A stretch of 64,000 nt of DNA. Source: Xylaria sp. FL1777 (taxonomy: Eukaryota > Ascomycota > Sordariomycetes > Xylariales > Xylariaceae). Shown one piece after another: positions 24,208-35,580 of the stretch (the first letter of the stretch is position 1; every line of letters starts with the position of its first letter). Where the stretch lies: NCBI GenBank assembly GCA_022578965.1, contig MU400508.1, forward strand, positions 434,001 through 498,000, given 5' to 3'. Position numbers and translations under genes: made by a program. The notes beneath the pieces were generated by a model. That model was given only the letters and a program-made list of their open reading frames with translations. It was not told the DNA's origin and did not search any database.

Positions 24208-27200
24208 CTAGCTCCAGTACTCTGCCGTATCGCCAACACCAAACAAGGGGTAGTCGAAGTCGTAGATACCTTCCGACGGTGCCGTGGTGTCTAACACAGA
24301 GTTCGAGTCGTACCTAACCTGAATGTTGTCACTAAAACAATCCAGGTCGTACTCATTGGTTTCGTCGTACGAAAGTAGAGTTTCATCTCTACCGATTTGA
24401 GGCGTGTTCTGAACGTACCCGAGCTTGAGATCATCATCCGCTGCAATAGCTCTTTCGTTGGCTGAATTGCTTTCATCTTCATCCCTATCCCCTTGTATAT
24501 TCCCATCCTCGCTATCAACCTCGCTTTCATTTCCGCTTTGGCTCCCAGACGAGGAGAAACCATCAGAGGAGAAGCCGCAGTCAGAATAAGCACGAAATCC
24601 CGGGTCTTCGGGGTCTTGTAACAAAGACTTATTTTCCAAGATAGACAGGTCCTCTTCAGTTAGTTTCCGATGCCGCTTTAGCATATCTGCAGCCACGTAA
24701 TGGCCGTTAAGTAATGCGAAGCCGATCGCACGAAGATATTGATATTGACCAGGTCCCTTGGTTTCTACCCCAGAGGATAATAGAAGGTCAATCAAATCAA
24801 TATGGCCATGTTCTGCTGCACCTTCTAATGCTGTTCGGCCCGAACTAGTCGCACCAGGGGCGTTAACGTCGACTTTGAGATCAATTAAACGCTTTGCAAG
24901 CCCTACGCGGTTATAAATTGCAGCGGCTTGCAGTGCCGTCATGCCCCAATTTGCCTCGGCCGGGGCCTCCGGGCTAACTCCCGCTTCTATCAGAATATCA
25001 AACATTTCTGAGTTACCTATTTCAATTGCCACTTGAAGAGGTCCTTTGTTAGAGCCAAGCCGAAGCCTTCCGCTCTTGGAGCCCTTATAGACTTGTAACA
25101 GAGAGTGAACCTGATCGGCATTTCCCGAGCGTATTGCAAAGGATAGAGCTAGATTGGAGGCAGCTCGACCATTATACAATATTGGGTGATCTGATATCAT
25201 CTTCATGTGATATTCCTCTCCAAAAAGCACAATACCAGCGACCACCATCCAGTCAAATTTATACCCGCGGTCCAATAACTTGTGCATAATATTGGTGTTT
25301 GATTCAAGCGCGTAGATCAAGACCGAGCAGCCATCATGGATAATACTCCAGAAAGGCGTCTTGTATCTTTCAGGCGCTTTTTCAAGAGCTTCTTTCATAG
25401 GTAATTTTAAAGGGCTGTCCGGGAAACAGGCAGCATCGAAAACTGGCAAATAAGCGAGAAGATGCTCCAAAATTATTGAATTTTTATAGCAAGCTGCAAT
25501 ACCAATAGCAGTTGTCTCTTGTGTAAGACATGCCCTAGACTTAGTAGAATTGGGGTCCCGATGTTGAAGAAGCTGATAGACAATATCCGGATCGACTATA
25601 CCTTTAACAGCTTGCAAGGTCGCAGCACAGAGCGCCCCTGGGCTGTAGCTACCTGGATCGCGCTTTAACACTTGCTGGATGATACATGACTTCCCAGTAA
25701 GCAAAGCCGCCTCAAGCAGAATAGTCTCAGCTGACCAATAATGATACTTCGGTGGGGGGCCCTGTAGGGTATGTCCTAGGATCTTTTTCACTAAATCCCA
25801 TTCTTCAAAACGCATTGCTCGAAGTGCGTCTGATTTAGTTGCTTCTGCTCCAGCATCAAGCAACATCTTTGCGACTTGCATTCGCTTTGCAATTCTTGGG
25901 CCATTGCTCTCTGGCATTAACACTGACGGTTCGAAGTTGAGTGCCAGATTAAGCGGCGTCTTGCCATCGACTCCTGAGAAATTGGGATCTGCTCCTGCAG
26001 CCAAAGCTACCGATAACAGCTTTATATCGCTATGACGAGCAGCATAGGATACTACGAATGATGGAATTGTGACACCATGATGCAAAAGGTACGAGACTAA
26101 GGGTGCCGGTGAATCGCGGGTATAAGGGGCGAATGGTGGTTGTACATCATTCGATATTATGTACTTGGTGTAAAGTGCAGCCCCGATGGGTAATTCAAGC
26201 TGGGCAATCGAGGTCTCGTTTTCTTGGCAGTAGTCGGACATGGTGCAGAAATACCGTTTCAAAGCGAGCTCGTCCAGCGTTGGGGAGATCGAAAGTTGGT
26301 GGTCAATAGAGGCACCTTGACTATGCAATAATTTAACAACTTCGATGTGATTTTGGTAACATGCGAGGTGGATCGGAGAAGGACGCGCGGAATCATGGTA
26401 GTCAACGTCAAGTCCACACTCGAGAAGGAATTTGCAACAATTGAGATGACCTCCGTATGCAGCTGCATGCAAGGCTGTTAACCCGAACTTATTAGCTCTG
26501 GTCACGTCAAAATTATTGTTGCGTAGGAATTTCAGTATCTCAATGTTTCCTCTTGATGCTGCAGCTATTGCGGTATCTGCGGCGTTGGAAGATTTTGACG
26601 CTTCAAGATAGGTGATATTACCCACAGACATAGTGGTAAGCTTTTTTAAAATATCAAGGGCAATGCGTTCGTGTGTCTTCCCAGCAACAAGGGTTAAAAA
26701 GGTAGCTCTGGAAATAAATCCCCATTTTGGCCAACGACGGTAGTTTATCGTAGCTCCTGCTGAGAATAGAAGATCTAGACAACCAAGGTCATCTGGTTGA
26801 CATGCAGAATAGCCCGCAAGGAATAATGGTGGCATAGCCCATTTTGATCGCTTATCCCACGAGTCCCTTCTCCTATTCGACATCGGTTTTCGTAGGGTTA
26901 GGTTCGGATTAGCCCCGTTCTTAAGAAGGGCAGCTAACAAGTCGTTTGAACATGCGTAAGCTGCAATTTGCAGAGGCGTAATGTCCAGTAGGAAATAAGC
27001 AGGAGAAGCATACTCGATCGGGATATCAGGGGGTTGGCCAGATCTTAATAGCCATTTTATAAGCCTGAGCATCCTCGGCATGGCAGCATCGATATTAGCG
27101 ATACTATAGACTCGAGGTTCCAAGATGGCCTTGAATGACAACTGGAATAGCATCTCTCGAACTGCAAGCAGAGTAGTTGATAATTCATCGTTGATTATCA

Positions 27201-28198
27201 TGGCTGCTGACATCACACCAGAACGCTCGATTACATCAATAATAAGCTCCCACTCCACACACCCTCTTAGAGCTTTATTAGAAAGATGAAACAGAAATAA
27301 CATAATCTGTTCTTCTAAGGCTCGCTTGCTCCAGCCCCGTAAAAGGATCTTCGCACGGCTAGTGGCTTCGCCAGGGTATAACTCAGGCATTGTCGCTGTA
27401 AGCAGCGAGGCGAAGTTTGATTCCGATAGAGACACGGCTAATTCGATGGTAGGATCTCGCATAGTCGATATAACAGTAAGCATAGAATTTCTAAATAAGG
27501 TGCCATCCTGCTGTGGTATATAGTTCGAAGAAATCCTCAATGGGAGCCCTACGAGATAAAATCGTCAACTCCGTCGTGGGATCACCATTTATGAATGGGT
27601 TATTACCAGTCAAGTACCTTGACTGAAACTGCAACCATGGGAGAGATAGCGGCCATGGAATTAGTTCCCGGCAAGAAGGCGTACGAAGAAGGATGCTCAC
27701 ACCCTCGGGCGGCTTCGGGGCAGGTTCTACGGAATGATTAACGGTAAACCAAGTCGAAGTTTATGATTGCGCCTCAACTTACCACCTCCATATTGAAATC
27801 GGTAATGCCTCCTAGTCTCCACCTCTACCTTCCTTTGGTCTTGAACTTGGCCAAAGAGTACAACCTCAGAATCATGGCCCTGGGCTTTGCGATTAGCAAT
27901 CTCGTGGCCGATATACCGCCAGGTTGCTTGAGCAAGCAATTTCGGAACATTTTTGTTGAAGCCCCACAACTTGAGTTTGTATTCAAGCTGGTGTTTGCTA
28001 TCAAGATGTCAATTGTGGCTAGTTTACAAGTCTATAAATTCGAGCGCTAGAGTCGCCTTACTTTGGATGGAAATTGTCACATGACAATATTTGTACTATA
28101 TCGTCCAGAGATCGTTTCTCAATAAGATACAGGTTCCGGATGGCAGCCTTACGCTGCAACCACTCGTTGGGTGGGAATCGCTTTTTTGGGGAAGACAT
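24208..28198 (-). CDS. Clr5-domain ankyrin-repeat protein
   Basis: Four exons on the minus strand: 28198-28062, 27997-27783, 27726-27618 and 27490-24208, giving about 1,247 residues. Exons 1 and 2 encode a Clr5 domain (PPNEWLQRKAAIRNLYL, then HQLEYKLKLWGFNKN, then WRYIGHEIANRK), a fungal N-terminal module named after the fission-yeast silencing protein Clr5. From about residue 320 to 1,110 the protein is a long series of ankyrin repeats (for example TPLQIAAYACSNDLLAALL, GLTALHAAAYGGHL, GRTALEGAAEHGHIDLIDLL). An acidic Ser/Asp/Glu-rich tail follows. Ankyrin repeats bind proteins; no enzyme domain is present and no precise role can be given. The third junction (donor near 27617, acceptor ending 27491) restores the frame between two long open segments, giving FQSRNSMLT. 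It is the least certain splice site because the excised 127 nt are also open in one frame. Confidence 0.8.
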
Positions 28199-29118
28199 AT
28201 CTGTAAGTATCGCAGTACCAAGGAAATCAAGTAGGAAAAACGAAGGGGTAGAGTGAATTTACTTAGTAGTCCGCGGGATGAAGACAAAAGTATATAACAT
28301 TAATATATTCACCACCATACTATTAGACTAATTGTGATAGCTATTATCACTTCGTCTGATCGCTCCTCTGCAGGCTACCTAGGTAGTATGTTTACACCGA
28401 AATTTGTCACACCCTAAGATCAATAAGGGGCTATTATTGTACGGCCGCCTATCTAAATGAAACTTTGACAATTGGTTCAACATTGTGCTGACATGCGTTT
28501 CCGATGATGAAGCGGGCAAATCACAGTACAGTATCTCTAGCAGTGGTCACTCACACTCACTGCCGACATATATCTGTGTATCTAAGTAGGTATTTCCGAT
28601 AATGAAGCTGGCCATTCAGGTAGTAATAGGGAAATACGGTATATCTTTACGTCTAAGGAATTGATAGGTAACTCTGTCGCCTTCCTCAGGGCAGTCGGCT
28701 GGATAAACAGAAAAAGTGTGTATTTAAATTGTCAATATAAACAAGGATTTTAAGCTAAGAAAAAAAGGCGTCAAAAAATATATAAGAGCCCTGCAGTAGC
28801 CATAGCCACAGCCACAGCCACAGCCACAGAACACACGCCACTTCGACTTAGGTACACGAAGGTATTGTTATGCTGTGAAACAGCAACTTCATAGAACAAG
28901 TTCTTTGGACATCCCACTAAATCTAGTCCTCCGATTATGGAATTCTTTGTTTCTATTGACCTCGGTATTCGAACGTGTAAAGAGTGGCGAAGATTTGGGG
29001 TCGACTTTCCACGGTCACATGATACCGTGTCCGCTGATACCCTGTCGCGCTCACACTCTAACTAGCCTAGACGCGTCGACACGCTGGAGTCTTAAAGTTA
29101 ACCTAATTTATCTACCAG
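28199..29118. other. divergent intergenic promoter region
   Basis: About 0.9 kb between the divergent Clr5-ankyrin (-) and helicase (+) genes. It is AT-rich near 28.7 kb, followed by an AGCCAC hexamer array. No gene is recognised here. Confidence 0.6.
28797..28830. repeat. (AGCCAC)n hexanucleotide repeat
   Basis: About five AGCCAC/AGCCAT units. The tract lies about 290 bp upstream of the chosen helicase start, so it may fall in that gene's promoter or 5' leader. Confidence 0.85.
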
Positions 29119-32100
29119 ATGAATCGTCAGTCGCCTCAAATTTGCCAGATCATGACATTGATAAATGGAACCGACATATTTAGATCGCTAAATAAGGCCC
29201 AACGCCGTGCCGTCGGCTCGGAAGCCTCAACGGTAGCCATACTGGCTGGGCCCGGGAGCGGAAAGACACATACGCTCACCTCGAGAGTTGTCTGGCTCAT
29301 TGACCATGCGGGAATACAGCCGCAGGATGTTATTGTGGCCACTTTCACCAACAAAGCCTCCAATGAGATGAAAGCCCGCATTGGGCATGCTCTTGGTGAC
29401 GGACGAGAGAGGAGTGTCATCATTGGCACCTTCCACAGCATTGCTCGTCGCTATCTCGTCAAATATGGCCGGCGCATTGGACTAGACCCCAAGTTTGGTA
29501 TTGCAGACGACTCAGATTCGAGGGGCATCATCAGTCGAATTTGCAAGAGACTGGACACCCATTTAGATCCTCCCTTAGCTCGTGCGTGGATCAGCAAACG
29601 CAAAGCCAAGGGCACATCAGATGAGCACACTGTCACAGACAAAAAAGGTCGGGGCATCGAGTCGCAAGCCCTGGAGAGATGCTTTGAGGAGTATCAGAGT
29701 CAACTTGAGCGGTCAAACCTACTCGATTATGATGATCTCCTCGTGCGTTGCGTCGAACTTCTTCACAGGTTCCCGCAGTGTGTCTCTAATATCCAAACAG
29801 TCTTGATCGACGAGTATCAAGACACTAATGGGGTTCAATATGATCTTATGAAACTGTTTGCGCAGGAACACCGGAGGATCACCATTGTTGGAGACCCGGA
29901 CCAGAGTATTTATGGATGGCGGTCGGCAGAGATAAAAAATCTGCACCGGCTACTCCGTGATTACCCCGGGACCGATGAGATCTCCTTAGAGGAGAACTAT
30001 AGGTCCTCGAGTTCTATCCTGGAAACTGCGTTAAAAGTTATTCAACAAGACCAAGAAAGATATAAGAAGGTGCTTTTACCCGTACGCGATAAGGGAACAC
30101 GACCGGTACTTCGCAAACTAAAAAACTCAACCGACGAGGCGGACTGGATCCTGTCCGAAATAAAGCGAATACGGCTTCTGTCAGGAAACATGATAGGTTT
30201 TGACGATTTTGCAATATTGCTTCGGTCGGCAGCCTTATCTAGACACATCGAATCGGCACTAGGACGGGAAGGTATTGCTTACAGAATGGTTGGTATGTGC
30301 TAAGATTGGACGCCTTAACCATATCACCTTAATAATGACTCTCTAGGTGGCTTTAAATTCTATGAACGTACTGAAATCAAAATATTATTGGATTACATGC
30401 GACTCATCCACCAGCCAGACAATAATGATGCCTTCGCTCGTATCATTAACGTTCCCAAACGAGGCATCGGTGAAGCAACTATTAAAGCTCTCTTAGAGGA
30501 AGCTGAAAATTCAGCTTCAAGTCTCTGGCAACTTGTTGACGGGCATTGCCGGGGCCAACGCAGAATGAGGACTAAAATTCGACAGCAAACCGAGAATGCT
30601 CTTAGCGGTAGTTTGATAAGGCCACTTAAGGGGCTGCGAGAACGGATGCGTTTAGACGCTGGACTTGGCACTCCGATGAATTTAGTGGAGTTGATCCAGA
30701 AACTGGTTCGCGATTTCAAGTTTGAGGACTATTTAGAAGCGACTTACGGTGCTGAATATGAGTTGAGGTGGGCCAATGTGCAGGAATTCGTCACGCTCGC
30801 TGAAGAATTCATGCGTCAAAGTCAGATAGATGACGATGCTCTTCCTACGATCGATGGGTTTGCACAAGCATCCGATGACGACCTCCTCGCTAAGTTTCTT
30901 TCAAATATTTCCCTAGCATCCGATAAACAAACTGAAGACAAGGATCAGGAAGGAAAACCACTCGTGACGATCTCCACCATACATGCTGCAAAGGGTCTCG
31001 AGTGGCCGGTTGTCTTCATTCCCGCTGTCTATAATGGGTCTATACCACACATACGAGCTGAAGACCAGAATGAAGAACGCCGTTTGCTCTACGTGGCCAT
31101 GACAAGAGCCAAGGCCCTTCTTTACTTAAGCTGCCCGCAAAACATTGCAAGCGGCGGTGGGAAAACCACCGAGCTCTCTTCGTTTATTGATCTCCTACCG
31201 TCTTCGGCATTCCTCCCAAAGGGACCGTCTTTTGACCGGCCCGTAATGTCCTCAGTGGCTAAGATTCTGAGCCGGGACCTGCCCCTCGACAGTGTCATCT
31301 ATAAGGGCATCCCTTCTATGATACCACTAGAAGATAATCTCTTCCCAGTTGATCCTAATAAATCATCTAATTCCCATACGGTCGACGAGTCGAGCCACAG
31401 CGCATTGGCACGCAAGCGACAGAAACTTCAACACCCCGCTAAGAGCATTCAGGTGGCAGAAGAGTCAGTAGAAGGCTGGGCCGCGCCATACAAGACAACG
31501 ATGCAGAAAGCGGCCTCTTTCACTGTCCCTCATTCGGCTGGCTTCACGACAGCCGGGGCACATATGGCCAACGTCGCCGCCGCAGAAGCCAGTAGACCGG
31601 CGCCGCCACCTCCGGCTCATAAAGCGCCGAGAAAAACGACAAGCAACCGCCCTTCCAACCAGAGGAGCTTACTAGGCTATGGCTATGGCATCACGAATCA
31701 CGACAAGTCTAAGGAGGTTATCATCGATCTCACGACGAACACACCATCAATTCTCAAACGGACCCATTCAGCGCCAGCCCCGCCTCCATACGCCCGCCAG
31801 CGCGCAGCTCATCAAAACAACGCGTGCCGCCTGCCGCCTGCCGCGGCGCCAGCCATCGATCCAGCCCTAGCAGGCCACAAGCTCGGCGCAGGGAAGCTGC
31901 CCACCAGCAAGCCCGCGACGCGCCGGGACGAGCGTCCATCGAAGCCGTATGCGTGCTTCTCGAGCTCGCCGACCCGGCCTTCTCCTTCCACTTCTGTCCC
32001 TGTCGCACCGAAGGACACAGCAAAGGAGTCGACAGAGAAAAAACTGACGGAGACGAAAGAAGAAAAAGAAGAAGAAGAGAAAGTCTCCCCGGACGACCAC

Positions 32101-32253
32101 AGACGGCCCGCAGTCAGCTTCCACGCCACGACTGTCGCGGGGCCGCTAGGGTGGCGCCCCGGGATCAAGAGGCCTGCGGGTCTCGGACGCAGCGGGATCA
32201 CGCCGATGGAGAAGCTCAACAAGCCGTATAAACTGACGATTAAGCGGTCTTGA
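29119..32253 (+). CDS. srs2: UvrD/Rep-family superfamily 1 DNA helicase, Srs2-like
   Basis: Predicted ATP-dependent 3'-5' DNA helicase of the nuclear Srs2 type, which in known fungi removes Rad51 filaments and limits recombination. Two exons, 29119-30292 and 30347-32253, are joined over a 54-bp intron (gtatgt...ctctag) that restores MVGGFKFYER, giving about 1,026 residues. All superfamily 1 motifs are visible: Walker A AGPGSGKT (about 43-50), TFTNKASNEMKARI, Walker B with LIDEYQDTN, GDPDQSIYGWR, YRSSSSIL, TIHAAKGLEWPVVF and ERRLLYVAMTRAK. The last 300 residues are low-complexity and Pro/Ala/Lys-rich with a KEEKEEEEK run, as expected of a disordered interaction tail. No F-box is seen, which argues against Fbh1. 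The start is the first ATG; a second ATG 11 codons in (29152) is also possible. The 3' end is convergent with dac1. Confidence 0.85.
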
Positions 32254-32676
32254 AACAGAGACGAGTGACGAATCAAGCTTGTTATGGGATACTTCTGCTT
32301 ATTTACTGGGAGAACAATCGAGGTAGAGTATAGACGATACGAGTACGGATTTGTATGGGCAACGACAGCGTATTTTGATATTGTATATATATTTATGCCA
32401 TGGGACGCCATGGCTTCTATTAACAATCATTGCCATGTGAATAAATCGCCGCGAGGCTTCGGCAAATGCTGATGACTAACTATACGAAGTCTAGCTTTAT
32501 GAGACAGTCTAATAATGAACAATGTGGTATGCAAATGTCATCTCGTCATCTGTATCGTTACCCGGTTTCCCTCGATGCGCAATCTAGCTCTTTTCTTATC
32601 AACACAGTGGTATATCGTGCAGTAGCTTCCGTTTATGCTCTCTATCTTCAGCGTGGGGTATATATGGTTAGCCGGA
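32254..32676. other. convergent 3' intergenic region
   Basis: About 420 bp between the convergent helicase and deacetylase genes. It presumably holds both 3' UTRs. No gene is visible. Confidence 0.6.
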
Positions 32677-34077
32677 TTATCGGCTGAAAACTTTCGTTCC
32701 AAACTTCCAGACCTCGTCGATGACGAGTTCGCTTCTACCTTGCCAGTTCACATTTTCAGAGAACACAACTAGATCGGCGTCCGCGCCCTCCTTCAGGCAC
32801 CCCTTGGTTCCCTGCAGACCCAACATCGCGGCTGGTGTAGACGTGACAGCATTGAGGGCCTGGGGAATGGAAGCGCCAGTCCAGTTGAGGAAGTTGTTGA
32901 CGCATTCGATGAGTGTGATGGAGCTGTATTTGAACAGTTAGCAGAACGTCTTTCGGGAAGACCAATGTATGGATAAGATATTTGCTCACCTCCCCGCAAT
33001 GCGGTCTGATCCCTCGAGGATTAATTTTGGCCCTTTCTTGACAATTCCGCTCGTGCCTTCGCCGTTTGTCCAGGCATACGTGCCGTCCGGAAGTCCAACG
33101 AGATGCATGGCATCAGTGACGAGTATAAAACCGTCTGGATGTGCGTTAAACGCGATCTTGATGGTGGTCGGGTGGAGATGCTCGCCATCAGCAATGATGC
33201 CAAACCAAGGGCGTGGTTGACTCTCGGCAATACCTAGCACACCGAAGATACCCGGGTTGCGGTGATGGAGTGGGCGCATCGCATTAAACAGATGCGTGAT
33301 CATAGTCGCGCCCGCGCCAACCGCTGCTGATGCCTCTTCATATGTTGCTTCAGAGTGTCCAATCGAGTAGATGATACCTCGTTGTGTCAATTCCGGGATA
33401 AGAGCGGTCATCTGTCCCAACTCTGGAGCTGCTGTGATCATCTTGACTGCTGCAGGTCGATATCCGTCTTCGCTACGGAGATTGCCTGCACCATAGCAAT
33501 CCTCAAGATCCTCAAAGCGTTCAGCTTGCCGTAATACGCCAACGTTATGGATACCATTTTTAGTCGGGCTCAGAAAGGGCCCCTCAACGTGTGCACCAAC
33601 AGACTCGGCTCCATCTTCCGCTACATGATAGTCGCCTGATGGACCAAGATGTGGTAACGCAGACTTATATATTTCGCTCCGTTGACTCGTGATCGTCGGC
33701 ATATAGGACGTTACCCCCGTCGTGACTAGCTGTCTGTTCACCTCTCTGATCTTCTTAGCATACGCAGCGGGTTCGAGAAGGGTGGAGAAGTTGAAGCCGA
33801 AAGCTCCGTTAAGTTGGCACTCGATAAGCCCCGGTGATAGTATACGACCGCCAAGGTTGATTACATCGTCAGGGAGGATCAAGTCATCGTAGAAAGCAGC
33901 CTGGCTAGGAACAATCTTGCCCGTTACGGAATCGACCCATAGATCTTCCTTGACTAGAGATTTGCCTCGCAGGATACGGCAGTTGGTAAACTTCGTGATA
34001 CCGTTCCGGCCATCCTTGGGTGTGGACTTTGGCGACGAGGGGAGCGAATGGGGCATATTCAAGCCGGCGAGGTACAA
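32677..34077 (-). CDS. dac1: N-acetylglucosamine-6-phosphate deacetylase
   Basis: Removes acetate from GlcNAc-6-phosphate to give glucosamine-6-phosphate, the second cytosolic step of GlcNAc use. Exons 34077-32990 and 32923-32677 flank a 66-bp intron (gtgagc...tacag), giving about 444 residues, slightly longer than bacterial NagA. Amidohydrolase features are intact: SPGLIECQLNGAFG (about 81-94), metal-ligand Glu165 in HVEGPF, His241 in GHSEAT, His262 in THLFNAMRPLHHR, a DGEHLHP substrate loop, and the catalytic Asp322 in LVTDAM. After the intron come NFLNWTGASIPQALNAVTS and the closing ADADLVVF strand. The first ATG is used; Met8 (34056) is an alternative that removes only a short leader. No targeting signal is visible. 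It is divergent from nag3 and belongs to the GlcNAc cluster. Confidence 0.95.
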
Positions 34078-35580
34078 GCAATAACTAGAGGCAATAGGAA
34101 TAAGCGACAGAAAGAGTCAGAGGCCTTGCTAGGTTCCGTCAAGTAGTAGGACCGTGGTCCCTTCAGCGAGTATCTTGGTCTCCATGAACAAAATACTATG
34201 GCGAAGACCGATACTGCGTACCTACGGATACTTATTGTTCGATATTACAGCAGCAACAGTGTCAGAACAAAGGCCAGACTCATTTACACTGGCGGCCAGG
34301 AAATTGGGGGGGCTTAGTCTCTCCACCAAATCACCAAATGAGCCGAAGATAACGGTGCTAATACAGCTGATGACAACGACACCATCACCTCAGGAAAATA
34401 TCATGGCGGGGCAAAGTATGCGCATTTCTGGGGGGCACGCCCGTACATCGGCATTTACGCGTGTGACTGTAACCCTCCTTCCAGGTATCTTGTTGTTGGA
34501 CTGGTACCAGTTGAGTCAAGATGAGGACCTCGGCCAGCGAAAGGATCAGCCATGTGAATCAAGGGACTGGCTAGCATGGCCCGAGATGCTAGCCCGACAA
34601 AATTCATCGCGGCAAGTCTACGTTGGGCGTTCGAGGTATCGAAGCTCTCTGATTCGTTGGACTGGCTGTCGACGAGGCATTAGTCAGGATCATCGATTCG
34701 TCGAGATGACGTGCATTGGTAGGTGCTCGCGCCCGCGCTCGCTAATAGTAACAAAGGTGCACGGTTAGCAGAGTTCACGTTGGAACATCAGGATGTGACC
34801 ATAGCATTGTCAGGAGTGGCACTTGGTTGGCAGGTCACGTCAGGCAGGTCTCAGATGAGGCTCCAATAGCCCACGCCTTTGTCGGGCGTGGTTGGGTCGA
34901 GCAACGTAACGTTGCGAAGTATGGAAGAGAGCTCGGTGCGGTGCTAACCGTTTGCCTGCACTAGACAAATGTGGTGTAGTTGCGATGCGATAGAAAGTGG
35001 AAGGTCGAGAGATTTGGTGGGATGATTCGGCCGAGCCCAGCCGAAGCATGGAAGCGGTTGAGCTCCATTACCTAAGGCACACCGCACGCAGCACTACTCG
35101 GTGCTAACCCAAGTGGGCGAGTTTTGTCTTGGCGGGGTCCTCTCTATCTCTCTCCTAGATGGGACTATCGGTAGTCCGATATTCACCAATTGACCAATCA
35201 TGGACGAGCCATCGTCTAGCCCCCAAATCCCCAAACCGGAGACCCTTGAAGCGGCTGCTATCCCGTGATTGTGTACCTTGGATAGGTGCAGTAATTGCTG
35301 CACTCCAGGGCTTACCTAATATCGTCTCGTTCGTGAACAACAGCGGACGTCCTGTGCTGTCCCGTACAGTACCATCCAACTCCGCAGCTTGCAGTCTTTG
35401 CAAATCAATGGCACACGTTTCTCTTTGTCGTAACACCGTGTTTCCAACCTTGAATGGCCGATGTTGTCTGCTTTGAACCCTGTATTGCTGTACTGTGCCC
35501 GTAAGCCTACCGCCCTGCCAAGACGGGAATAGTGACACGACTTCACGTCCTCGCGTCCCCCCGCTCCTGGCCATAGCAGC
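34078..35580. promoter_or_regulatory. divergent dac1-nag3 intergenic region
   Basis: About 1.5 kb between the 5' ends of dac1 (-) and nag3 (+), so it should carry both promoters. Open frames of up to 204 codons here lack family features and overlap each other. One TACTGCGTA copy lies at 34212. No specific operator can be named from the sequence alone. Confidence 0.5.

Noticed and set aside
34154..34768. 204-codon plus-strand frame between dac1 and nag3
   Set aside because: No family features; it lies in the divergent promoter region and begins close to the dac1 start.
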